The notes beneath the pieces were generated by a model that was not told the origin of the DNA, made no database searches, and saw nothing but the letters and a program-made list of their open reading frames with translations. This document shows positions 1-8,407 of a DNA stretch of 32,148 nucleotides, in pieces (the stretch's first letter is position 1; each line of letters opens with the position of its first letter). Source of the DNA: an uncultured Clostridia bacterium (lineage in GTDB: Bacteria > Bacillota > Clostridia > Christensenellales > Aristaeellaceae); contig CAMKJS010000036.1 in NCBI GenBank assembly GCA_946413245.1, positions 1 to 32,148 on the forward strand, written 5' to 3'. Made by a program: the position numbers and the translations under genes.

Positions 1-719
1 AGTGGTACCGCCAGGGCAAGGTGGGCGGCACCACCAACATGAACATCAACAACGCGATGCTGTTCTCCTTCACCGATCCGGCATCTCCCGCCGGCGGCAT
101 CTCCATCGAAGGATGGAAGACCTTGTGGAAGTACTGCGCAAACGGCGAGAACACCGGCGACAAGTACGGTCTTGAGCCCTTGATCCGCGGCGACGTTCAG
201 GTTTCCACCTTCTACTCCTCTTCCCTGTACGGCGAAATCACCGCCACCGCTGACAACCCCGCCTACGAGCATCCGCTGCACGGCGTGCCGGTCGGAGAGA
301 ACTGGGGCCTGGTGGAAATCGACGACGGCACCTACTACATCGCCGAATACATCGGCATCGTAGACCGGGAAGGCCGCAGTGAAGAAGACACCGAGAACGT
401 GAAAGCCTTCGCCGAGTGGTTCGGCTCCGCCGCGACCCAGATCGCCTGGTCCGAACAGTTCGCCTCCTATCCCTGCAACACCGAAGCCGTCAGCGCCCTG
501 TATGACGAAGTTCCTCCGATCTACGCGATCAAGAACTGCTCCCTGACCAAGGTGGAAGGCACCGATATGACCTACGCCGAGTATGTGGGCGCCCATTCCT
601 CCGAGTGGACGAACATCATGACGAACCTCGGCTTCTACTGGGCTGACAACGCCAATGCTCCGGCTGAACCCGACTGGGACAATCTGGACTGGGCGACCCT
701 GACCCAGAAGGCTGAATAA
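1..719 (+). CDS. ABC transporter solute-binding protein, C-terminal part (cut by window start)
   Basis: The reading frame is already open at the window edge (codons begin at base 3), so only the last 239 or so residues are present and the signal peptide is missing. Aromatic residues are abundant, and the segment ending about 30 residues before the stop resembles the C-terminal lobe of iron/phosphonate/polyamine-type (family 1) extracellular binding proteins. The assignment rests mainly on context: a PotA/FbpC-like ATPase and a fused two-domain permease follow on the same strand. The role would be to capture the substrate outside the membrane and deliver it to that permease. The ligand cannot be read from this part. 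A strong terminator directly after the stop probably limits read-through into the ATPase gene, so that binding protein outnumbers transporter. Confidence 0.75.
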   Translation, partial: WYRQGKVGGTTNMNINNAMLFSFTDPASPAGGISIEGWKTLWKYCANGENTGDKYGLEPLIRGDVQVSTFYSSSLYGEITATADNPAYEHPLHGVPVGENWGLVEIDDGTYYIAEYIGIVDREGRSEEDTENVKAFAEWFGSAATQIAWSEQFASYPCNTEAVSALYDEVPPIYAIKNCSLTKVEGTDMTYAEYVGAHSSEWTNIMTNLGFYWADNANAPAEPDWDNLDWATLTQKAE

Positions 720-734
720 TTATCAGCGAACTCC

Positions 735-770
735 GGGCGAGCCCGATTCGGGCTCGCCCCTCATTTTATT
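735..770 (+). terminator. Intrinsic terminator / attenuator after the solute-binding protein gene
   Basis: A perfect 10-bp stem (GGGCGAGCCC at 735-744 and GGGCTCGCCC at 750-759) closes a 5-base loop and is followed by a T-rich tail (TCATTTTATT). It lies 15 bases after the stop codon. Because the next three genes look like the rest of the same transporter, it may act as a partial terminator inside an operon. Confidence 0.85.
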
Positions 771-780
771 CACATATTCA

Positions 781-874
781 TATTGATTTACCGCGGGTAA
801 ATCAATAAATCCCCTTTCATACCACGCTGATTATAACGAATTTGGAAATCAAATTTGTTATGCAGAATATTTTC
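781..874 (+). repeat. Dispersed two-hairpin intergenic repeat, copy 1
   Basis: The element opens with a perfect palindrome (arms 781-792 and 796-807, 3-base loop GCG). A second small hairpin follows (839-844 with 850-855), then the motif GTTATGCAG at 857-865. A second copy in the same orientation lies at 27178-27264, with the same order of parts and nearly the same spacing (75 versus 72 bases from palindrome to GTTATGCAG). The arms differ between copies by compensatory changes (TTTACC/GGTAAA here, TTTGCC/GGCAAA there), so the hairpin itself seems conserved. No coding role is visible. Confidence 0.75.
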
Positions 875-938
875 AGACCGGCATCCGCACGAGGGGGCCG
901 GTCTGCGAACAAGTACTATGCAAAGGAGCGGACCGCTT

Positions 939-1967
939 ATGATTAATCTTTCTGATATCGTCGTGAAATTCGGTGACTTTGAAGCCCTCCACCGCATCAA
1001 CGTGCATGTGAAGGAAGGAGAGTTCTTCACATTCCTCGGGCCTTCCGGCTGCGGAAAAACCACAACCCTGCGCACCATCACGGGCTTTATCGAGCCGGCC
1101 AGCGGTACCGTATTCATGCAGGGGAAGGACATCACCCATGTGCCGATCGAAAAGCGGAATATCGGTATCGTGTTCCAGAGCTACGCGCTGTTTCCGACGA
1201 TGACGGTCCGGGACAACATCGCCTTCGGCCTGAAGATCAAAAAGATGAAAAAAGACGAAATCGACCGGAAGGTGAACGATATCGCCTTCAAGGTGGATCT
1301 GACGGAAGAACAGCTGGCCAAAGCGGTATCCCAGCTCTCCGGCGGACAGCAGCAGCGCGTCGCCATCGCCCGCGCACTGGTGACGGAGCCGGCTATCATC
1401 TGCATGGATGAGCCGCTGTCCAACCTGGACGCGAAGCTGCGGGTCAATCTTCGGAACGAGCTGAAGAAAATGCAGCGGGAATTCGGCATCACGACGATCT
1501 ATGTGACGCACGACCAGGAGGAAGCGCTGACGCTGTCCGACCGGATCGCCGTGTTCAATAAGGGATACATCGAGCAGATCGGCACGCCCAACGAGGTCTA
1601 CAATCATTCCAAAACCGAGTTCGTCGCCAACTTTATCGGCGATATCAACAGGCTGAAAGGCGATGTTATGCAGCAGATGCGCCTTCCCGCGAACCAGGCC
1701 CATTATATCCGGCTGGAGCGGATTGCCGTGCAGACCGCGGAAAAAGAGTCCGGAAAAGTCGCGCCGGCGGACGATCAGGCAGCCGTGTTCGAAGGCGTCA
1801 TCGAATCCCAGGAGTATTACGGACTGTTCATCAAGTATACGATTCAGGCGGCCGGCCAGACGCTGAAGGTGGTCGAGAAAAACGACGGGATCAATATCTA
1901 CGAGCCCGGCGAATCCGTGCTGCTACGAATCAATCCGGCTGACATCATGCATTACGATGTGAGGTGA
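939..1967 (+). CDS. ABC transporter ATP-binding protein (PotA/FbpC type)
   Basis: This 342-residue cytoplasmic ATPase powers import through the permease encoded next. Walker A (GPSGCGKTT) is at residues 34-42, the Q-loop glutamine at about 80, the signature LSGGQ at 133-137, Walker B (IICMDE) at 153-158 and the switch histidine at 191. The segment after about residue 240 is the TOBE-type regulatory domain found in CysA/PotA/FbpC/PhnT-like ATPases. The start at 939 is chosen because AAGGAG at 923-928 sits 10 bases upstream; an in-frame ATG at 918 lies before that site and is unlikely. The stop is followed within 4 bases by the permease start, so the two are translationally coupled. The substrate is not determined; iron, polyamine and aminoethylphosphonate systems all use this ATPase type. 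Confidence 0.93.
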   Translation: MINLSDIVVKFGDFEALHRINVHVKEGEFFTFLGPSGCGKTTTLRTITGFIEPASGTVFMQGKDITHVPIEKRNIGIVFQSYALFPTMTVRDNIAFGLKIKKMKKDEIDRKVNDIAFKVDLTEEQLAKAVSQLSGGQQQRVAIARALVTEPAIICMDEPLSNLDAKLRVNLRNELKKMQREFGITTIYVTHDQEEALTLSDRIAVFNKGYIEQIGTPNEVYNHSKTEFVANFIGDINRLKGDVMQQMRLPANQAHYIRLERIAVQTAEKESGKVAPADDQAAVFEGVIESQEYYGLFIKYTIQAAGQTLKVVEKNDGINIYEPGESVLLRINPADIMHYDVR

Positions 1968-1971
1968 GATC

Positions 1972-3912
1972 ATGCAGACTCCAACGATCGGGAAACAAAA
2001 ATACGGCCTCGGAAAGCTCTGGGGGATCTTCGGCGGCGTTCTGTTTGCCTACCTCTTCCTGGGCTTCATGGTGATCCCCTGCTTCAATACCCTGACATCC
2101 GTATTCCGGGAGACCGACGCGGCGGGCAACCCGGATCCCTTCGCGGTCATCCGCTTCTTCTTCGCGGGGAATATGCCGCTGTTTCTCTGGAATTCCATCC
2201 GGCTGGCCCTCTGCCTGGTGGTCACCGTGAACGTGGTGGGCATTTCCATTGTTCTGCTAACCGAGTATTTTGACATCAAGGGCGCCAGGATTCTACGGCT
2301 CGGATACATGACCACGCTGATTTATTCCGGCGTGGCGCTGGTTACCGGATACCAGTTCCTGTACGACCCCAACGGCCTGATGACGAAGTGGATGACGGAG
2401 GTCATGCCCGGCATCAACCGGCAATGGTTTACCGGCTTCAACGCCGTGCTGTTCACAATGACTTTCGCCTGCACCTCCAACCACGCTCTGTTCCTGCGGA
2501 ACGCGATCCGCGGAATCGACTACAACACGGTGGAGGCGGCCCGGAATCTGGGCGCGAAACCCTTCAAGGTGCTGCTGAAGGTGGTTATGCCGACGCTGCT
2601 GCCGACCCTGTTCTCCCTGACGGTCATGACCTTTATCACCGGCCTTTGCGCCATGTCCGCGCCGACGCTGCTGGGCTACAACAGCATCAACCCGGAAATC
2701 GTCCGGCTGGCCGGTTCCTCCGTGGCGGACGAAGCGTTCCCTCAGGCCCGGGCGGCCCTGCTCTCTGTGATCCTGGCCATGTGCACGATCACGCTGCTGC
2801 TGGTGCTGAACCATTATGAAAGCAAGGGTCATTACCTTTCCGTCAGCAAGACGAAGGCCAAGCTGGTGAAGCAGAAGATCCAGAATCCGGTGGCCAACGT
2901 GCTGGCGCATATCTATGCCTACGTGCTGTTCGTGATCTATATGACCCCGGTGGTCATGATCATCGTGTTCTCCTTTCAGAACTGGGGCAACGTCCGGAAC
3001 AAGGTGCTGGATTTCTCCTCCTGGACCCTTTCTAATTATTTCGGAAACCAGGATTATATCTACCAGAACTGGAAAGGGAAGGAAATGGTCAGCAAGGGAG
3101 CCATTTCCGGTGTGTTCGGCAACGAAAAGACCCTGGGCGGCATCCGCCTGAGCTTTATCATGTCCGCCGTCGCGGCGGCGCTGGCCTGCGTGATCGTGGT
3201 GATCGCGGTGAACTACATCTTCAAGCACAAGAAGAAAAAGCGCGGCAAGCTGGTGGAGGCGTGCCTGCTGTTCCCGTGGCTGCTGCCGACCATCCTGATC
3301 TGCTATTCCTACAGAACGTTCTTCAACGGCAACGTTTTCTACGTATTCGGCCAGAACCTGTATATGAAGGAGAACGTCCGGATTCTGATCGTCATGGCGT
3401 ATATGGTGGTCAAGTTACCCTTCGCGGTGCGGATGATCAAGGCCGCGTTCTATGCCATCGACGAGGAGCTGGAGGACGCCGCGCGCAATCTCGGCGCCAG
3501 CCAGATGACGACGTTCCTGAAGGTGAAGCTGCCCATCGTGCTGCCGAGCGTGCTGGCGGTGTTCGCGCTGAATTTCAACGCTCTGTTCTCCGAGTACGAC
3601 ATGGGCGCGACCTTCAAGAAGGCTGAGGGCACGACCTATGCCATGGTCATCCAGAGCATGTGCGAGGACGAAGGCAGAAACAACGTGAATATGAACGCCT
3701 CGGGGCGCCGCTGCGCTTCCACCGTGTTCATCATGATCATTTCCGGGCTGATCCTGTATCTGGTATACGGCGTCGGCGCCAGGGATCTGGGAGAGCGGCT
3801 GGCCCTGCGGGTGAAGCGGCGCAAGCGGCTGGAAAAGATCCGCGGAAAGCTGGGCCTTGTCCATGCGGCGGCGGAAGAAGCGGCTGTCCCGGACGACGGA
3901 GGAAACGCATGA
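1972..3912 (+). CDS. ABC transporter permease, two fused membrane domains
   Basis: This 646-residue inner-membrane protein contains two binding-protein-dependent transport domains in one chain, as in FbpB/AfuB, ThiP and putative aminoethylphosphonate permeases. Each half carries an EAA loop that docks on the ATPase: EAARNLGAKPFKVLLKVVMP near residue 187 and DAARNLGASQMTTFLKVKLP near residue 501. The first hydrophobic segment starts at about residue 15. The two halves are joined by a basic linker after about residue 280. A charged extracytoplasmic loop (about residues 340-385) is longer than usual. The C-terminal tail is basic, then acidic. The gene begins 4 bases after the ATPase stop and overlaps the HAD gene by ATGA. 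Function as a single-chain permease is clear; the ligand is not. Confidence 0.92.
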   Translation: MQTPTIGKQKYGLGKLWGIFGGVLFAYLFLGFMVIPCFNTLTSVFRETDAAGNPDPFAVIRFFFAGNMPLFLWNSIRLALCLVVTVNVVGISIVLLTEYFDIKGARILRLGYMTTLIYSGVALVTGYQFLYDPNGLMTKWMTEVMPGINRQWFTGFNAVLFTMTFACTSNHALFLRNAIRGIDYNTVEAARNLGAKPFKVLLKVVMPTLLPTLFSLTVMTFITGLCAMSAPTLLGYNSINPEIVRLAGSSVADEAFPQARAALLSVILAMCTITLLLVLNHYESKGHYLSVSKTKAKLVKQKIQNPVANVLAHIYAYVLFVIYMTPVVMIIVFSFQNWGNVRNKVLDFSSWTLSNYFGNQDYIYQNWKGKEMVSKGAISGVFGNEKTLGGIRLSFIMSAVAAALACVIVVIAVNYIFKHKKKKRGKLVEACLLFPWLLPTILICYSYRTFFNGNVFYVFGQNLYMKENVRILIVMAYMVVKLPFAVRMIKAAFYAIDEELEDAARNLGASQMTTFLKVKLPIVLPSVLAVFALNFNALFSEYDMGATFKKAEGTTYAMVIQSMCEDEGRNNVNMNASGRRCASTVFIMIISGLILYLVYGVGARDLGERLALRVKRRKRLEKIRGKLGLVHAAAEEAAVPDDGGNA

Positions 3913-4520
3913 TCCGGAACATCGTTTTTGACATGGGCAACGTGCTGGTCCGCTTCGAGCCGGAGCTGTTCCTGACCCGTGAAGGGATCACGAAGCCGGA
4001 AGAGCGGGAGATCATCCTGCGGGAACTGTTCCGCTCCATTGAATGGGCCCAGATGGATATGGGCGTCCTGCGGGAGGAGACCGCGGAACCGCGGGTGCTC
4101 TCCCGGATCCCTGAACCCCTGCATGCAGCCGCGCAGAACCTGCTGTATCACTGGTCCCGTCCGGAGGACGTGCTGGAGGGCATGGAAGAACTGGTGAGCC
4201 GGCTGAAGGCAGCGGGGTACGGCATCTGGCTGCTGAGCAATGCCAGCCTCGCGCATCATATATACTGGCCGAAATACAGCGTGAGCCGGTATTTCGACGG
4301 GGTGATGGTTTCCGCGGATCTCCGGCTGATCAAGCCCATGAACGAAATCTACGAACGCTTCACGGAACAATTTCATCTGAAGCCCGAAGAATGCGTGTTT
4401 ATCGACGACATGCCGATTAATGCGGCCGGAGCCGTGAAGCACGGATGGAAGGGAATCGTCTTTCACGGAGACCCGGAGGAACTGAAGGAAAAACTGCGGG
4501 AAATAGGCGTCGAATTCTGA
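3909..4520 (+). CDS. HAD-family phosphatase (YihX-like)
   Basis: This 203-residue protein is a haloacid-dehalogenase-type hydrolase. Motif I is FDMGNVL with nucleophile Asp8; the usual second Asp is replaced by Gly, as in YihX-like phosphatases and epoxide-hydrolase-like HADs. Motif II is LLSNAS, motif III is the lysine of LIKPMNEIYE, and motif IV is FIDDMP. The sequence between motifs I and II fits a C1 helical cap. The start overlaps the permease stop in ATGA, so it is the last gene of the transporter operon. That suggests it dephosphorylates something related to the imported compound, perhaps a sugar phosphate, but this is inference from position only. There is no recognisable terminator before the rplM promoter 18 bases downstream. 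Confidence 0.85.
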   Translation: MIRNIVFDMGNVLVRFEPELFLTREGITKPEEREIILRELFRSIEWAQMDMGVLREETAEPRVLSRIPEPLHAAAQNLLYHWSRPEDVLEGMEELVSRLKAAGYGIWLLSNASLAHHIYWPKYSVSRYFDGVMVSADLRLIKPMNEIYERFTEQFHLKPEECVFIDDMPINAAGAVKHGWKGIVFHGDPEELKEKLREIGVEF

Positions 4521-4538
4521 AAAATCAAAAGAAAATGC

Positions 4539-4567
4539 TTGACGGGCAAAACGATTTGCGGTATATT
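4539..4567 (+). promoter_or_regulatory. Sigma-70-type promoter of rplM-rpsI
   Basis: The -35 box TTGACG (4539-4544) and -10 box TATATT (4562-4567) are separated by exactly 17 bases. It lies about 110 bases before the rplM start, leaving room for a leader. Confidence 0.85.
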
Positions 4568-4573
4568 ATTCGT

Positions 4574-4674
4574 TGGCATCAAAAGCTCCGCTAGCCCCGG
4601 TAGCTCTTGACACTCCCGGACATGTGACCATCATGGCCGGCATACACCATCAATCTACTGAGGAGGAGACACTC
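4574..4674 (+). other. 5' leader of rplM-rpsI
   Basis: About 100 bases separate the predicted transcription start from the rplM start codon. An open frame runs through this stretch but lacks a ribosome-binding site and does not resemble L13, so it is treated as untranslated. L13 leaders that bind L13 are known in Firmicutes; short complementary stretches (AGCT and CCGG runs at 4583-4608) would allow a hairpin, but I cannot confirm that this leader is of that class. Confidence 0.4.
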
Positions 4675-5106
4675 TTGAAGACGTTTATTCCGAAGGCAGC
4701 GGACATCGACCGGAAATGGTACGTTGTGGACGCCGAAGGCCTCGTGCTGGGCCGTCTGGCCAGCCAGGTTGCCAACATCCTGCGCGGCAAGAATAAGCCG
4801 ATCTATACACCGAACATGGACACCGGTGACTACGTGATTATCGTGAACGCCGATAAGGTTGTGCTGACCGGCAAAAAGCTGGATCAGAAAGTGTACTATC
4901 ATCACAGCGGATACGCCGGCGGTCTGAAAGAGACCAAGTACCGCAAGCTGATGGCGGAAAAGCCCGAGTTTGCCGTGCGCCGCGCGGTGGTCGGCATGCT
5001 GCCGAAGGGGCCGCTTGGCCGCCAGATGGCGAAGAAGCTGAAGGTTTACGCCGGTCCCGATCATGAGCAGGCTGCTCAGAAGCCTGAGAAACTTGAACTT
5101 GCGTGA
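4675..5106 (+). CDS. rplM: 50S ribosomal protein L13
   Basis: This 143-residue protein matches L13 along its length: the N-terminal [16 protein letters not shown] block, the [20 protein letters not shown] core, the [12 protein letters not shown] motif, and the [20 protein letters not shown] segment. L13 is an early assembly protein of the large subunit. The start is TTG at 4675, preceded by a full AGGAGG (4661-4666) at 8-base spacing. Starting upstream would add about 34 residues absent from the family. Normal length is 142-145. rpsI follows after 23 bases in the usual bacterial order. Confidence 0.97.
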   Translation: MKTFIPKAADIDRKWYVVDAEGLVLGRLASQVANILRGKNKPIYTPNMDTGDYVIIVNADKVVLTGKKLDQKVYYHHSGYAGGLKETKYRKLMAEKPEFAVRRAVVGMLPKGPLGRQMAKKLKVYAGPDHEQAAQKPEKLELA

Positions 5107-5129
5107 CGCGGAAAGGAGATTCAAGCAAA

Positions 5130-5519
5130 ATGGCTAATCATGAATTCAATGCGGTAGGTCGCCGTAAGAAAGCCGTTGCCCGCGTCCGTCTGGTTGCCGG
5201 CGATGGAAAGATCACGATCAACAAGCGTGACATCGATAACTATTTCGGTCTGGAAACCCTGAAGATGACTGTGCGTCAGCCTCTGAACATCACCAACACC
5301 GGGAATTACGACGTGCTGGTGAACGTTAACGGCGGCGGCCTCACCGGTCAGGCCGGCGCGATCCGTCACGGCATCAGCCGGGCCCTGTGCAAGGCTGATC
5401 CGGAGCTGCGGGCCACCCTGAAGAAGAACGGTCTGCTGACCCGTGACCCCAGAATGAAGGAACGGAAAAAGTACGGCCTCAAAGCCGCACGCCGCGCTCC
5501 TCAGTTCAGCAAGCGCTGA
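5130..5519 (+). CDS. rpsI: 30S ribosomal protein S9
   Basis: This 129-residue protein is a full-length S9. It shows the N-terminal [12 protein letters not shown] block, the [13 protein letters not shown] segment, the [19 protein letters not shown] core, and the C-terminal tail ending in SKR whose terminal arginine reaches the P-site tRNA. ATG at 5130 follows AAGGAGA at 5113-5119. It is co-transcribed with rplM from the promoter at 4539 and closed by the terminator at 5541. Confidence 0.98.
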   Translation: MANHEFNAVGRRKKAVARVRLVAGDGKITINKRDIDNYFGLETLKMTVRQPLNITNTGNYDVLVNVNGGGLTGQAGAIRHGISRALCKADPELRATLKKNGLLTRDPRMKERKKYGLKAARRAPQFSKR

Positions 5520-5540
5520 TTACGAACCAAAGACATGCAA

Positions 5541-5576
5541 AGCCCGGAAACACGATGTTCCCGGGTTTTTCCTTTA
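5541..5576 (+). terminator. Intrinsic terminator of rplM-rpsI
   Basis: The arms CCCGGAAACA (5543-5552) and TGTTCCCGGG (5556-5565) pair at 9 of 10 positions around a CGA loop, followed by TTTTTCCTTT. It sits 21 bases after the rpsI stop. Confidence 0.9.
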
Positions 5577-5619
5577 CATGAACCTACATTCATGGCTCTG
5601 TGCCGTTTTTCAGAAGTAG

Positions 5620-5664
5620 AACGTTACAGGGAGTCTCAAAACAGGGGAGACTCCCTGTAACGTT
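5620..5664. repeat. Perfect 18-bp inverted repeat between rpsI and the LRR gene
   Basis: The arms 5620-5637 and 5647-5664 are exact reverse complements around a 9-base loop. Neither side is followed by a T-run, so it is not a standard intrinsic terminator. It could still end the convergent LRR transcript, protect its 3' end, or be part of a small dispersed element. Confidence 0.8.
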
Positions 5665-5700
5665 TGCAGGTGTTATGCCGATCGTCCTGCCTGAAGAGAA

Positions 5701-8199
5701 TCACTTGAAGACAGTCTTTTTCGGCATGCCTTTCTTCAGCAGCAGTTCTTTATAGGCGTTCTTCTTTCCCTTCGGGCAGGTGACAGTGGGCTTGGAGGCG
5801 ATTCCTTTAAAAGCACCGGCACCGACTGTCTTATTGGTCAGCAGTTTGGTCTTCAGGATGATCGTCTTCAGCTTCGAGCAGTTGTTGAAAGCGTTCTTAC
5901 CGATATTTTTGACCTTGGCACCCAGCGTGATCTTCGCCAGTGCCTTGTCGCCTTTGAACGCGGAAGCTCCGATGGTAGTCAGTTTCGCAAAAGCCGGAAC
6001 AGTTGTGAGCTTCACACAGGAGGCAAAAGCGTTGTCCCCGATGTTTGTGAGCCCCGCGCCGCCGGAAATCGCTGTCAGCGCAGAACAGCCGCTGAAAGCG
6101 GATTTCCCGATCTTCTTTACATTCTTTCCAATGCTGACTGAAGTGACTTTTTTCAGACCCTTGAACGCATTGTCGGAGATTTCAACCACCTTGAATTGGA
6201 CGCCGTACATCCGAACCTTGTCCGTAATCTTAAGCTTCGTAACCGTTTTTTTCTGCGCTCCGGTAACGATTGCCACATATTCACCGGCAGAGATTCTGTC
6301 TGCTGCTTCTTTCCCATCAGAGATCTTTTTTGTCCATTTGTTATTGGAGCCTGTGCTGACAAGCTCATACTTAAGACCATCCACCTTGAATTCGAGATCG
6401 ATATAGTCATCCTCATATGCCTGTGTTTCAAAGGCGGGATTCTCGAATGCGGCAGTATACTTGTAGTGTCCCGGTGCGCTCACGGTCGGCTTTTTATTGG
6501 TATAGACCGCCTCGACGGTTTCGGTTTCAACATGTTCCGCATCATTTGCGCAGAATCTGGAAGCCGTAACTGTTACCGGATCGTTCCATTCCCATTCATA
6601 TGTCGGTGTACTCCAATCGTGGCCGGTTGCCGGAATGTCCGCGGTTGTCGTTTGGGACGCAAACAGGTCATTTTCAAATCCTGTTGAAGTATAGGTCATG
6701 ACGCCGACACCCTCACAGGTAGCCGGTGTTGTAACCTCGCCGCTGGCTTCGGCTGTTTCCGTAATCTTATGATCTGTTTTGTTTTTGCAGACCGCAGTTC
6801 CGGTAACCGTGCTGTAATCCTCCGCCCAGGTGTAAGTGATATCCCAGACGTTTCCGGGTGTCAGGGAGCCGAAATCCGCCTCCTGATAGTGCCAGATGGC
6901 TTTCAGCAACGCATCATTGGAGTTTTCCGTAATGGTAATCCCTGCACGGTCGCTTTCGCTTCCGGCATAGAAAACATCTGTCAGCTGCTTGCATACGTTG
7001 AATGCGCCTTTGTCAAGCGTAACCATGCTGGAGGGAATCGTCACAAAGTTCAGTGAAGAGCAGGCGGAAAACGCATACTCACGGATTCCGGCAACCCCTT
7101 CCGGAATCACGATCGTCCGCAGGGATTTACAGGAGTCAAACGCGCTTTTCTCAATTGTCAGCGTCCCGGCGGGGATGGTTACGTCTGTCAGCGCGTCGCA
7201 ATTATGGAAAGTATATTCAGGAACATTCCCGATTCCGGAAGACAATACGGCGGTTCTGAGTTTGGAACAGTTCTCGAAGACAGTATTTCCCATCATGATG
7301 ACGCTGTCCGGAATAGTGACCGTGGTCAGGTTGGTATTTTTGAACGCTCCGTGATCCAGTGTCATCAGGCCGTCCGGAAGCGTGACAGACGTCAGATTGG
7401 TTGATTTAAATGCATCCGTTCCAATCTTTGTGACTGTCGCCGGAATTGTGAAGGTGGTAAACGGGCATTCCATGAACGCTTCATCCGGAATGGTTATGAT
7501 ATTGCAATTGTTAAAGGTGACGGAGGACAGCTTTTTGCATTCACGGAAGGTGCCGCCATCTTCCGACATATCCGTACAGTTGTTGATGACCACGGAGGTC
7601 AACGGGCATCCGAAGAACGCTTCTTTACCGAGATCACCGTAGGTTTCCACCGTACGAAGAGCGGATTCTTTGAAGGCACGTTCTCCGATGCTGCTGACGG
7701 TAGAGGGAATATTGATACTCGTCAGCAGGGAAGTCCCTCTGAAAGCAGCATCTTCAATTTTCAGAAGTCCGTTCGGAAGCTTGATGCTGATCAGAGAAGT
7801 ACAGTTATCAAACGCTTCATATCCGATTCTGGTGATCGTGCTGGGAAGTTCCACGGTCGTCAGATTTTTGCAATAGGAAAACGCCTTTCCTGCAATCGAG
7901 GTAACGCCTTCCTGGATGACTGCTTTCCTGATGGAAGCCCGATAGTCGCCCAGCGCGCCGGTCAGACTGGCCGCATAATCCGAAGACCACGGAGGTCCGG
8001 GCATATATCCGGCATAGTCTTCCCATCCGCCGCTGCCGGAAATGGTAATCACACCAGTGGACGTATCCAGTGAAAACAGGATGTTTTCACTGCCGCCGTA
8101 TGCCCAATGCGTGTCGCCGCTGATAATCTCCGCCCCGGCTACCGCACACAGACAAAGCACAACTAAACCTGTAAGTATAGCAATCCAACTTTTCTTCAT
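5701..8199 (-). CDS. Secreted BspA-like leucine-rich-repeat protein
   Basis: This 832-residue protein begins with a signal peptide (KK, a hydrophobic core, cleavage near AGAEI at about residue 24). The N-terminal block up to about residue 85 resembles the glycine/aspartate-rich head of BspA-type proteins. About 14 LRR_5-type repeats follow (residues about 100-430), each with an xAFxxC or related core. A middle region (about 445-600) holds two repeats with paired cysteines and THE/HVET-type motifs. A C-terminal block (about 610-832) carries six further repeats and a basic end. There is no LPXTG motif or C-terminal membrane segment, so it is probably released or held non-covalently. Proteins of this class bind host or plant surfaces and matrix, but no ligand can be inferred. 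The start has GGAAAG upstream. Its codon and base use is more AT-rich than its neighbours. Confidence 0.9.
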   Translation of the reverse strand: MKKSWIAILTGLVVLCLCAVAGAEIISGDTHWAYGGSENILFSLDTSTGVITISGSGGWEDYAGYMPGPPWSSDYAASLTGALGDYRASIRKAVIQEGVTSIAGKAFSYCKNLTTVELPSTITRIGYEAFDNCTSLISIKLPNGLLKIEDAAFRGTSLLTSINIPSTVSSIGERAFKESALRTVETYGDLGKEAFFGCPLTSVVINNCTDMSEDGGTFRECKKLSSVTFNNCNIITIPDEAFMECPFTTFTIPATVTKIGTDAFKSTNLTSVTLPDGLMTLDHGAFKNTNLTTVTIPDSVIMMGNTVFENCSKLRTAVLSSGIGNVPEYTFHNCDALTDVTIPAGTLTIEKSAFDSCKSLRTIVIPEGVAGIREYAFSACSSLNFVTIPSSMVTLDKGAFNVCKQLTDVFYAGSESDRAGITITENSNDALLKAIWHYQEADFGSLTPGNVWDITYTWAEDYSTVTGTAVCKNKTDHKITETAEASGEVTTPATCEGVGVMTYTSTGFENDLFASQTTTADIPATGHDWSTPTYEWEWNDPVTVTASRFCANDAEHVETETVEAVYTNKKPTVSAPGHYKYTAAFENPAFETQAYEDDYIDLEFKVDGLKYELVSTGSNNKWTKKISDGKEAADRISAGEYVAIVTGAQKKTVTKLKITDKVRMYGVQFKVVEISDNAFKGLKKVTSVSIGKNVKKIGKSAFSGCSALTAISGGAGLTNIGDNAFASCVKLTTVPAFAKLTTIGASAFKGDKALAKITLGAKVKNIGKNAFNNCSKLKTIILKTKLLTNKTVGAGAFKGIASKPTVTCPKGKKNAYKELLLKKGMPKKTVFK

Positions 8200-8234
8200 G
8201 ATGCTCTTTCCTTTCTATTCAGGAGTATTCCTGA

Positions 8235-8257
8235 TCCTGTATTTCAATGATACAGGA
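8235..8257 (-). other. Small hairpin in the leader of the LRR gene
   Basis: The 8-bp arms 8235-8242 and 8250-8257 (TCCTGTAT and ATACAGGA) enclose a 7-base loop. It would form in the 5' untranslated RNA about 35 bases before the LRR start codon. No U-run follows. Its function, if any, is unknown. Confidence 0.5.
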
Positions 8258-8306
8258 GTCTTGTTACACTTATGTTTGTTATTTCTTAATTTCTTGTTTG
8301 TATTTC

Positions 8307-8336
8307 ATAATAATTTTGTAACATATTGGATACCAA
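8307..8336 (-). promoter_or_regulatory. Candidate promoter of the LRR gene
   Basis: Read on the minus strand, TTGGTA (8336-8331) and TATTAT (8312-8307) are spaced by 18 bases in an AT-rich stretch. This gives a leader of about 100 bases. The boxes match consensus at 4/6 and 5/6, so the call is moderate. Confidence 0.45.
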
Positions 8337-8373
8337 GATCTGATGGGACAGAGGAGAACAATTGAATATCCGT

Positions 8374-8407
8374 CTCTGTTCTGTAATTCGGAACAGGGTT
8401 TTCTTTT
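8374..8407 (+). terminator. Orphan intrinsic terminator-like hairpin upstream of pgi
   Basis: A 10-bp stem with two wobble pairs (8374-8383 with 8389-8398, loop TAATT) is followed by TTTTCTTTT. It lies just before the pgi promoter on the same strand, yet no plus-strand gene ends upstream of it after rpsI at 5519. The upstream ACAGAG (8348-8353) could pair with CTCTGT (8374-8379) as an alternative fold. Confidence 0.65.

Noticed and set aside
4573..4674. N-terminal extension of L13
   Set aside because: No ribosome-binding site at its start, it overlaps the transcription start region, and L13 proteins begin at the TTG at 4675.
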